In this document: piece after piece, positions 55,968 to 64,000 of the stretch | Position numbering within the stretch: position 1 is the first letter of the stretch | Layout: the number at the start of each line of letters is the position of its first letter | Origin: Heligmosomoides polygyrus polygyrus | Lineage: Eukaryota; Nematoda; Chromadorea; Rhabditida; Heligmosomidae | DNA length: 64,000 bases | Reading direction: 5' to 3' | Assembly: GCA_947396885.1 (NCBI GenBank) | Contig: OX377206.1 | Span: 16,859,114-16,923,113, forward strand | Position numbers and translations under genes: made by a program | The notes under the pieces: model-generated | What the model was told of the DNA's origin: nothing | The model's database searches: none | What the model saw: the letters and a program-made list of their open reading frames with translations, nothing else

Positions 55968-56409
55968 TGTTATGGCTGGACGATCACAGTGGTGATCGTG
56001 TGTAGCGCGCTCGTAGCCGGCTAGTAGAAAGCCGATGACCACCCACGTAGGCGCGGTGGTAATCCGCCAAGGCAGGTCAAAGTAACGACCGGCGGGAAAA
56101 CGGGGCGCATATAAGGCCGCTGCCGAGACCCTCAGGGGTCGTCGTCGCAGGTCGCCGCCGAGGGTCACCGAGGACCGTCGCCAAGGAGTTCCAGCCGCCA
56201 GCCAGCCTACCTCCACCGCCTCCGTCGTCGTCGTCGTTGGAGTGGAAGCTGTATTCTACTAATAAAACTGTATTATTCTCTGCTGCCTCGTCATGCGGAA
56301 GTGAGGTTCTCTGTTAATACAGAGAGCAGTGAAAAAGACCTCAGAGGTCTAGTAGCAGTAGGAAGAGACCCCAGAGGTCTAGTGAAGTTGTATCCTCAGG
56401 GATACAACA
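55968..56409 (+). repeat. 3' LTR of young gypsy element
   Basis: TGTTATGGCTGG to GGGATACAACA; AATAAA at 56261-56266, TATAA near 56110. Followed by AAAGT, the target duplication. Confidence 0.95.
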
Positions 56410-56414
56410 AAAGT

Positions 56415-56830
56415 CATGTTTATCTGGTCCGCAGAACCGTAGAGAATTTTGTGAGCAACTCACTCAGTGAGAACTAAACTCACCACATTCACCTTTTCGC
56501 GGCCGGTGGATTTAAAATTAAAAAAGACGTAATAATTTCTCCTTAGACAAAAGTTTATTCCATTCCTTTTGAACAGTCTCTAGTTCAGTCTGAGAGACAA
56601 TCATTTTGACGGCTTCTCGGCCGCACCGACGGCTTCTTGACGGCTTCGCCGTGGTAGTGACTTCTCATCATAAATTGTAGCTGCCACCTATGCCACGGTT
56701 TCCTCAGGAAGAACATCTTAATTACGTCGATTGAGGCAAGTTAGGAAAAATCGAAAAAATGGGCGACACCCACAAAAAACAATTATTTGACCATTATTGA
56801 TTGATGGCGATCGATAGTTCAAAGACGAAC
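56415..56830. other. No recognised gene
   Basis: GACGGCTTC occurs three times at 56608-56650; otherwise nothing recognised. Confidence 0.5.
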
Positions 56831-56832
56831 TT

Positions 56833-57030
56833 CAGATTCGTTTTCTGCGACCTCGATTACTCCCAGGGATACAATTTCGTGCCGCTTGAACGACATCCTC
56901 AAAAAAAACGATAACATCGACCGATATAGATTGGTCGATTCCATATTCGTGTTCAGCGACCTCGATTATCCCCAGGGCTGAAGTTTCGTGTCCCTTGAAC
57001 GACATCCACAAAATATCGATCGATGTAGAT
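56833..57030. repeat. Two direct copies of an approximately 105-bp unit
   Basis: GCGACCTCGATTAC-CCCAGGG..TTTCGTG-C-CTTGAACGACATCC recurs at about 56847 and 56958, each with ATCGA-CGATGTAGATTG-like ends. Confidence 0.75.
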
Positions 57031-57149
57031 TGCTTCCCCTGCTGTGAACGCCTCCCGTCGATGATCATCTAAATGCCCAGGCACGGTTACGACGTGCTCG
57101 GCAGGTCTACGGCATCGCCAGGCATGATGTCGACTGGTTCCCCTTTACT

Positions 57150-57530
57150 GGTCCCCTCTTCACTGGCGGTCCCTCTTCACTGGTTCCCCTTCACTAGTCC
57201 ACCTTCATTGGTAAGCCCTTTTCGTCTCACCCCCCTTCATTGGACCCTCCCCCTCCTCCCCTTCACCGGTTCCCATTACTGGTCCCACCTTCACTGGTCC
57301 TCCTACACTGGTCAACCCTCTATCTGTCCTCCCTTCACAGGACCCTCCCCCTCCTCCCCTTCACCGGTCCCATTACTGGTCCCCCTTTACTGGAGTCCTC
57401 TTCACTGGTCCTCCCTTTATTGGTCAACCCTTTACCGGTCCCCCTTACTGGACCCCCCATTCTTCACCGGTCTCCGATTACTGGTTCCACCTTCACTGGT
57501 TCCCTTAACTGGCTCCCTATTAAACGTGTT
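57150..57530. repeat. Pyrimidine-rich CACTGGTCCC tandem array
   Basis: More than fifteen units of CTTCACTGGTCCC or TTACTGGTCCC variants. Two larger blocks (GGACCCTCCCCCTCCTCCCC) recur 100 bp apart. Open frames here are repeat artefacts. Confidence 0.85.
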
Positions 57531-57680
57531 CGGAATCCGGACACCCCTTGCGCGACATCGGTGACATGTTGTCTGAACCCGGACGCCTGTTGAACGACGT
57601 CGGTGGCATGTGTTTGTTCTCAACCAGGACGTGCTTTGCGCGACATCGGTAACACGTCGTCTGAATCCGGTGTTGTCTTC
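57530..57680. repeat. Minisatellite of the 42-bp CGACATCGGTGACATG type
   Basis: GCGCGACATCGGTGACATGTTGTCTGAACCCGGACG repeats imperfectly three times; the complement resembles 41895-42080. Confidence 0.65.
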
Positions 57681-57684
57681 TTGA

Positions 57685-58233
57685 GACGCAGATAAACGCG
57701 ATGTCGAAACCTGAGAAGTTAATTATTTGTAGGTTGGCACGGCACAAAAATTGCTTGCTAACAAGAAACTTATGGAAAACCGGATAGCGGTTTATTCGCC
57801 CATCCATGGAGTGCTGACTATACATTGGATTTAACCCCAAATCTTTGGATAATTGGATGATTCGGATAACGGCAATTTCGCGAACCCGGCATGGATAAGT
57901 GTCATTTTGTGCACCTCGAATATACCTAGGTAGCACCCTGCTGCGTCAGACTGGGTGAGCTATTTTCTGTTAAAGCAAGTGCTCCAACATGCCTAACATG
58001 CCCTAACGGTGGATCTCGCACTTGCACGCTTCGCGCGAGCTTGGAGAATCACTAAACTTCTTGGCAAATGCAACTTCTTGGCAGAAGGCAATTCTTGTAA
58101 GACTTAATTCCGCTAACATCTTGTTTCTGCTCAATGCTTTCATGGAAGAAAGCCGTTCACCACTTCCGTACGTTCATCATGGGCATTCTTTGCGGACCGT
58201 CCACTAACGTCATTATGCTCAGTACTTCTGTTC
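57685..58233. other. No recognised gene
   Basis: Short frames only. Confidence 0.5.
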
Positions 58234-58241
58234 ATCAGATT

Positions 58242-59883
58242 CAGGGATGAGCCGATAATAAAATTTTGAAACCCGGATAATGGACAACGGATAATTTTTC
58301 CCAAAAGTGGCCGGATAACGGAAAAACGGGTAACGAACAAACAACAAAAATTATAACTACTTTTAAACCATTCTTTCTCTATTAATAGGTCGGAATTTGT
58401 AATATTGTCCTCGTCACGTGTCAAATGAGCAACCTTTAACCTTCTTATCGGTGTTTTTCTTCGAGGCGCGAAGTAGGCGAAAGCGCCGACTTTCGCACGC
58501 ACTCCGACTCAATGTTCTTGGTTCGAATTTCCTGTAGGTATCAAGATTGCACGGGTATGTAAATGCACTGACTTGTCCATCGGCTGGTCACCACAAGTCA
58601 TTGGTGAAGTACGCATACCAGTATTGAACCTGCACTCGTCAACAGCTGCTTCTACTGCTCAGCAACTACCCGTAAACCTATTGTCCGCAAAACGTCTGGT
58701 TGGGACTTCGGCCCAAACTCCGAAACAAAGCGCCTTGGACACGACGGTTTATTTACCCTTCGGTCCCATTAGAGGAAAAAAACTAATCTTGCTTATTAGA
58801 ATAATACAGAATAGAGTAAAGGAAGATCCTCAAAACGATTGACGTAAGCCTTGTCCGCTGCCCACCGCATGACTGGTATTCCATCCCGAAGGATCTAATC
58901 TGCAGAAAAATTGATAGTCGATCGGTTATTCGGTCAATCGATGCTGTTATCTTGTTCTAAAAACTGTCTGAATCTCTTCGGGGTATTTCCTGCAAGCTAG
59001 AACAACTCTCTCGAAGAAACTGTCGTAGTCAAATCTGGGCGAAAACCGATAACTGCGGTCGAAAAATCGACACCATCGATTAATATTGGTCCCCTCATCC
59101 TGCGTAATCATAATCACATCCCGATTGGTCAAATCGGGGGTAGAACGACCACTCCTATCGAAAATCGATGCCATCGATCAATAGTAGTTGTCCGTTCGAA
59201 TCCTTCCACTCATTCGTCCAACCTGGTTAATTTTGGTTCATTTCCATCCATTGCACATGAGGATAGCCTTGACAGGTTCTACATTCACGTGCGGGTCACT
59301 TTTACACGTTTGACATGATTTACTTGTTCACACAGGTTTGTGACACACACACGGACAGACGGACTAACGCTTTTATATATAATAGGATAGGATAGGATAT
59401 TAAAGTACTGGCTTTTTACCACTCGGAAGTTATGCACATGCCAAATATAGTTTCAGTGTACTAAAAGATCGTGTACATAGAAGACGAATATCTGGCACAT
59501 CCTTAAAACGAAGTGATTCGTATGAAGACTTATTCCTTTCTCCCCCAACCGGCACGTTTTTCCCAGACACTATATTATGCTAGAAGGAATTTTGGTGAAA
59601 ACACCAAAAATAGAAATGAGCAAGGCAGTGTTCTGCATTTCAGAACGCGCTATGAGCAGGTTGATAGTTTGGCCTAATTATGCCATTATGCCAAAACTAA
59701 GAGAAGGCACTGACCTAGCACTGCAAAGCTTATATTCAACAAAGTAATCATAAGGATGCCAGATTTTGTTGTTCGTTATCCGGCCAAAAACCACCGGATA
59801 ACGAACAACAAAACGGATAGGCCAAAACCCGCCGGAAACCGGAGATAACGGATAACGGATAACGGTTAACCCGCTCATCCAGG
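58242..59883 (-). mobile_element. hAT-like non-autonomous element, copy 2, inverted
   Basis: Termini CAGGGATGAGC and complement of CCTGGATGAGC, flanked by an exact 8-bp duplication ATCAGATT (58234-58241 and 59884-59891). GTTATCCG-rich ends and a shared centre (GTGTAC..GGCACATCC, GAAGTGATTCGT) identify it as the same family as 37214-38970. It carries a SINE at the corresponding position. Confidence 0.85.
58461..58615 (+). mobile_element. SINE, partial, inside hAT-like copy 2
   Basis: Plus-strand tRNA-like head CGAAGTAGGCGAAAGCGCCG with box B GGTTCGAATTTCC (58501-58513), then GACTTGTCCATCGGCTGG and CCACAAGTCATTG, matching the complement of 9043-9336. Confidence 0.7.
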
Positions 59884-59891
59884 ATCAGATT

Positions 59892-60856
59892 GCTCAGCAG
59901 CGTCCATTACCTGACGTTGACACGTCTTCCGAATCCAAACGCTCACTGCATAAGTTCTCCGACACGTTTCTGAATCGGAGTGCTGGTTTCTTCCTTGCCC
60001 TGAACGGGTAGGGAGTCACCCAGTTGTGGTTTGACAACACTAATAGACCCCACGGTAGCGTTGGCCGTTATCCTGCGAAGTATTTACCCCATAATCTTTT
60101 TCTGCAAAGGAAGCCTGCACTCCATAGTCATATGTTTGCTAAGGCGGTCGGAAAAGAACACGCTCCAGAAAGCTGTGGTTCGAGCTGTTCTGTCCATGTG
60201 CGGTCCTGCAACGACTCACCTGCCTGCTGGAATGTTCTGTCCATTTTGACTCCGCGAATTTTTCTTTCGCGCCCTGCTTGCCCCTTCTTCGGGGAGTCGA
60301 GCGTTCTACCCCCTCGTCCCCCTGGCCCGCCCACCCCCAACCCCTGGGCTTGCTCGAGAGTCCAGTGGCTGCCTTACGAGATAGTGGAGACGCAGACATT
60401 TGCCACGCCTCTGTTTAAAGGGCAGGGGTGCCACTCCGCCCCTTCTTCGTTTTGCATTGTCCGTCTCTTTACTATCTCTGTGCGTTCAAAATGTGATGTA
60501 TATAGCAATCCCTTAAGTTTGATTTGATAACCTACTGTCACTGTTTGGGCAATGTTAGTCTTTCCGTACATAGCCTTCTTCAAAAGCACAACATAAGGCG
60601 TGGCTAATTTTGTTATGCTGTTCAGCTTCCTTTTCTCACTCCCACCTTCTTATCATTTAAGTGACCTCACAGTTTGCTGCAGCAAGGTGTAGCTGGAGTC
60701 TAGGGGCGACGTTTGCTTCAAGGAATGTTGAAGGAAACGTTAGCCTTCCTGATATAAAGCAAATGTTTTCTATGGTGACATCTCATATAGAAACCTGAAC
60801 ATAATAACATCGAGCGGAGCTTCCTCTTATCGTAGAGCACCAGAAACATCCTCATT
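59892..60856. other. No recognised gene; CACGTCTTCCGAATCC unit
   Basis: GACACGTCTTCCGAATCCAA at 59916 is one unit of the minisatellite family. A 167-codon frame (60024-60527) has no motif and is Pro/Cys-rich from base composition. Confidence 0.45.
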
Positions 60857-61260
60857 TTAATGACCTAGGAACGTGGGATGCACGCTTCAGTCATGCTGAG
60901 CGACGCTATGTAACCTATCAATATCGATCGCATGTGAAGCCTAATAGAAATTGATGACTTTAATAACACCGCCGGCCGAAGTATGAATCTAGCGAAAAGA
61001 ACCCTCTAATAGAGGGCTGTTAATAAGTGTGCCAAAGTGACGAAGGAGTCCACACAACCAGAATTCGAGCAATTATTTCCTTCGAATGTGCTTGAACCTC
61101 CTTAAACCTGCCGAAGTAGCTACAAGTATTTAGCAAGGTGAGTTTCTAGCACCGAATGCAGGCAATCGTTAGAGGACAACATGAACCTTATGGCATGACC
61201 GCAGCGGAGCTCATCGCGCACGCGGCAGTCGTCGTCGCGGGCGCGGTGACCATTCGTACA

Positions 61261-61400
61261 TAAGGCCTATGTCATACCATCGCTCACCCCGAGCGAAGCC
61301 TAATGATAGGCTCCCATATCGACTCATCGCTTCTCGCCGTCGATATGGGAACCTATCATTAGGCGTTGCTCGGGGTGAGCGATGGTATGACATAGGCCTA
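61261..61400. mobile_element. Palindromic MITE, best copy of GGCCTATGTCATACCATCGC family
   Basis: Two arms of about 63 bp pair almost perfectly around a roughly 15-bp centre. TA-rich flanks. Family also at 10271 and 37412. Confidence 0.85.
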
Positions 61401-61691
61401 AAGACCGCCCCTAGACTCTGGCTAGCCTACCTATTCATGATGTCGCTCCCCTCAGTGCTTGGATACGCGTAAATGGATACTGCCATCCCACCGTCTTCGA
61501 TCATCCTGCCTTTCTATGTGTTCAGAAGCGTTAAACAACTTTCTAAATACTAAATACTGGTTATGTCTGCCATCACCAATTGTCTTGTTTAGCTGCGCGA
61601 TGTCACTGTCACATAGACATGCGTTGCTTGGTCATCTATTCTTTTTCGTACTGTTGTTTCTTTCATTTCTGTTTGTTCGCTTGTAATTCGT

Positions 61692-61846
61692 TAGGGCCCG
61701 TTCATGTTTCGACGACAAAAGCGACTAGAGCGACTGGGGCGAGGAGAGAGTGTGGAGTACGTAATTATTTACGTGCACCACCCTACGTCCGTCGTCCCAG
61801 TCGTTCCAGTCGCTCTTGTCGCTCTTGTCGCCGAAGTATGAACAGG
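61692..61846. mobile_element. Palindromic MITE, GGGCCCGTTCATG family, arm B
   Basis: Counterpart of 26729-26888. TTAGGGCCCGTTCATGTTTC at the left, complement of CCTGTTCATACTTCGGCG at the right. Confidence 0.75.
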
Positions 61847-61849
61847 GTC

Positions 61850-61990
61850 TTAAGGCCCCACAGAGTTCTACGGCAGCGCCGCGGCCCTATGCTTAACGAT
61901 AGGGCAGAGACGCAGAGCTCGCCGCGTCCCTGCCCTATCCTTAACCATAGCAGCGAGCGGCCTTGCCGCAGAACTCTGTAGGGGTCTTTA
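61850..61990. mobile_element. MITE of the AGTTCTGCGGC family, arm B only
   Basis: AAGGCCCCACAGAGTTCTACGG and complement of AAGACCCCTACAGAGTTCTG, flanked by TTA. Arm A at 26712-26730 lacks it, so it inserted after the arms separated. Confidence 0.8.
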
Positions 61991-62603
61991 GAGAATATCA
62001 TTACCGAATGTGTGGACAGGTATTTATGTCTGACGTTCTATCGCTGACACCCTTGTTTGCGATTTTGTTCTCTCATTCCCATATTTCGCTCTCCGTTGTT
62101 GAATGAAATGTTTGTACTAGCTTTGGTTGAGGTCTACAAAAGCTACGGCGTACCGAGCATCTCCTTATTCGCTAACATTTTCTCTGTATGCGTGCTATTT
62201 TGTGGAGTCACAAGGTTGGAGAGTGATACAATGAGTAGGGACTTAGGTTTAATAAAAACTAAAGTTTGACGCGTTTGAAGGGACCGGAGAATATTCGCGC
62301 TATAACGGGAGTGCCGTCCTAACCGGTGATGAAGTTTTTTACACCATTTTACGCACAGATTTATCTAAAATCACATATAATGACAAAATGTGGCTATAGT
62401 GATGAAATATGTGGCCATGAAGAGAGTGTGAAGGCAATGAACAGTTTAAATTATTAATGAATCCCTGTCCCTACCATTAGAGACTCTCTATTATATGCAT
62501 AAGTTCGCAAAGCGAGTGTGGGGAATAACAGAGTACCAGGGGTAGTTAGACGTGATCAATTGTGCAACCTAATGTTGCAAGACCTTTTTTGTGATCAAAA
62601 TTA

Positions 62604-62695
62604 TCGCGCCAGGTGGGATTCAAACCAGCATTCCCAGCGTATGGGCAAGGTTTTAGCCACTACGCTATCAGCGCTGTTCCATCGCGCGACATCCT
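62604..62695 (-). repeat. tRNA-like sequence, arm B
   Basis: On the minus strand: box A GATAGCGTAGTGGC, about 32 bp later box B GGTTTGAATCCC, and GCGCGAT at both ends (acceptor-like pairing). It could be a tRNA-derived repeat head or a tRNA pseudogene; the arm A copy has lost several of these features. Confidence 0.55.
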
Positions 62696-63414
62696 TTGCC
62701 GCAAATGGCTTATCAGCACTATCCCATGATTTCGGAATGTTGAGTGCGATCAAACAGCGCTGCAGCTGTAATCCTGAAAAGCAGAGGATGAAGGCACACG
62801 TTCTGCATGATGCGAGAGTTCTGGCCGCAACAAAACATCCTGCAGCGGTGTGTAGCATCCATACTAGCGGCTTCAGCCTTGAACCATAAGTGTAGCGCAT
62901 TGTTTTTAATAATCAGAGTTTGTTTCCACATCCTCTCACGTTCCCGATGGAGGAAATCTTCCAGTGCTCGGAACCTTCTTACGACTATCAGGAGCCTTCC
63001 ACTGTGCTCGACATGTTACTGACTATGAACACTTGGTGATCGGGCATGCCAGGAAAACATTGGATAATCATCTTAAGATGGCACGCATTTTGTGGACCAC
63101 CCATCCCTTGGCCAGAAGAAGGTTTCTAGCCGGCTGTCCTTCATTAACCCAGTAAACAACGTGGCGCGGCGAAAGCTGCTTCCTTACTTCTGCTAGCTCT
63201 TCGGAGAGAAGGAGGTTTATCTCGTACAAGTACAACAGATACACGACACGCGACATACTTGTACAGGCAAAGCAGATCATGAAGGAAGCAGGTCTACGGC
63301 TTGGGCGGGTGACTGTCTTTGTGTCATTATGCGGCTTCATCGTCGGCGTAGAGCTCCGCCCTGAAATACCAACGTGACCCATGGCCAGCTTACCATAAGG
63401 CTGGTTAAGTCTAG

Positions 63415-63890
63415 TTACCTTACACCTCCCCCTTTGATTAAAAGTCCGTCCAGGACTTTCGGAGGAAACAAAAAAATCAAACGACGGTGGAGAAACTCAC
63501 TTAAGTATTGTGTAGCTAAATGAAAAAGCTGATCAACCTTGGTACCGTTGGGGGTGGAGAGATGAGGCAGTTTGTAACACGCCAGAACGTATAAGATCTC
63601 GCGTAATGATTTGACGTTGTCGAGGGAAAATTGCCCATGGCGACGTCGAGACAGCGCGACATTCATTCGTCTGTAGTCGTCGAGGAAGTCGGCTGAAGAA
63701 GCGGTAAAGTGAGTCCTAGTTGTTGAGAGAATAACTAGATCCTTTTCACGTCCTTGGACAGAATCAACCGTCGTTAGCTCAACTCCTTAGGGGTCAGCCT
63801 CTCGTGGAGGCGGCGCGACTGCTCCTTGTAGAAAGAAATGACGCATATCAGGGCAGTCTGAATACCTGCACGCTGTGACTAATTAGTTGT
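63415..63890 (-). pseudogene. SF1 (UPF1-like) helicase C-terminus, arm B copy
   Basis: Minus strand: motif [16 protein letters not shown] near 63.75 kb and an intact motif [15 protein letters not shown] (63666-63628), followed by [11 protein letters not shown] and a Leu-rich tail to 63415. Relative to arm A it has lost one base just before motif V (about 63790), which breaks the frame there. Arm A is intact at that point but broken at motif VI. Confidence 0.75.
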
Positions 63891-63899
63891 ATTACATGT

Positions 63900-64000
63900 T
63901 CGACTGTCATTGAATCTTGGCATGATATTGATCAGTATGAATACCCAAGTGATGTAGGAATCGACTATACTATTCCTGCTGTAAGACTCGCCAGTGTATT
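63900..64000. other. Window edge beyond arm B, no recognised gene
   Basis: Sequence no longer matches arm A. It may be an intron, an insertion or the duplication boundary. Confidence 0.4.

Larger units (their letters stand above)
51121..56409 (+). mobile_element. Nearly intact Ty3/gypsy LTR retrotransposon (5289 bp)
   Basis: Two LTRs (441 and 442 bp, about a dozen differences, roughly 97% identical), perfect 5-bp target duplication AAAGT (51116-51120, 56410-56414), primer-binding site, polypurine tract and gag-protease-RT-RNase H-integrase order. K02A2.6-like family. Two frameshifts (about 53265 and 54740) and one stop (55378) disable this copy. A diverged relative lies at 2457-7080. Confidence 0.95.
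60857..63890 (-). repeat. Arm B of the large inverted duplication
   Basis: Reverse complement of arm A (29667-29288, then 27160-23925). B-only pieces: about 61197-61407 including a palindromic MITE, the MITE at 61850-61990, and about 63066-63420. It lacks the two arm A foldbacks (25.24 and 25.76 kb) and the 27.17-29.29 kb segment. Similarity ends near 63895, where arm A continues into helicase motif IV. Confidence 0.85.

Noticed and set aside
57073..57593. Two overlapping Pro/Leu-rich frames of 117-163 codons
   Set aside because: They are produced by the CACTGGTCCC tandem array.
60024..60527. 167-codon frame
   Set aside because: No motif, composition follows the C-rich DNA, and no splice or repeat support.

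Overview
The window is eukaryotic, intron-containing and dominated by repeats. It most likely comes from a nematode, with a strongylid (hookworm-like) parasite as a guess only. The reasons are: RTE-type non-LTR retrotransposons and K02A2.6-like Ty3/gypsy elements of the kind common in nematodes; candidate introns with TTTCAG-type acceptors; many small palindromic DNA transposons; and many long poly-G/poly-C tracts. I see no operons, ribosome binding sites, rRNA genes or convincing functional tRNA genes. The only assembly gap is a run of exactly 200 N (29668-29867), which abuts a GAA microsatellite.

Layout. 0-2.4 kb: 5' part of an RTE element (minus), running off the left edge. 2.46-7.08 kb: old decayed gypsy element with 193-bp LTRs. 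7-20 kb: palindromic MITEs, a tRNA-derived SINE nested in a foldback element, three more RTE fragments and a long-TIR element. 20.3 kb: one copy of an unrecognised ORF family. 21-24.3 kb: an unidentified ORF, a retroelement integrase tail and a broken SF1 (UPF1-like) helicase. 24-29.7 kb: arm A of a large inverted duplication. 27.2-27.8 kb and 31.0-36.9 kb: candidate exons of the best host-gene candidate, a Ulp1/SENP-like (C48) cysteine peptidase. 37.2-40.6 kb: two adjacent hAT-like elements, one inside another foldback. 41.5-43.5 kb: minisatellites. 45.25-46.53 kb: decayed mariner. 48.7-50.7 kb: two RTE fragments, one inserted with a 17-bp target duplication into the second copy of the unknown ORF family. 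51.12-56.41 kb: nearly intact gypsy element with 441/442-bp LTRs and a 5-bp target duplication. 58.24-59.88 kb: inverted second copy of the larger hAT-like element. 60.86-63.9 kb: arm B of the inverted duplication, again ending in the SF1 helicase.

Most recognisable protein code belongs to transposons and is broken by frameshifts or stops. The exception is the C48-like peptidase, where three exons carrying the Asp and Cys regions join in frame at canonical splice sites and further upstream exons are plausible. Its large introns are full of the same repeats. Arms A and B share sequence but carry different later insertions, so each acts as an empty-site control for the other's mobile elements. 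All identifications come from reading the sequence; no database search was run.
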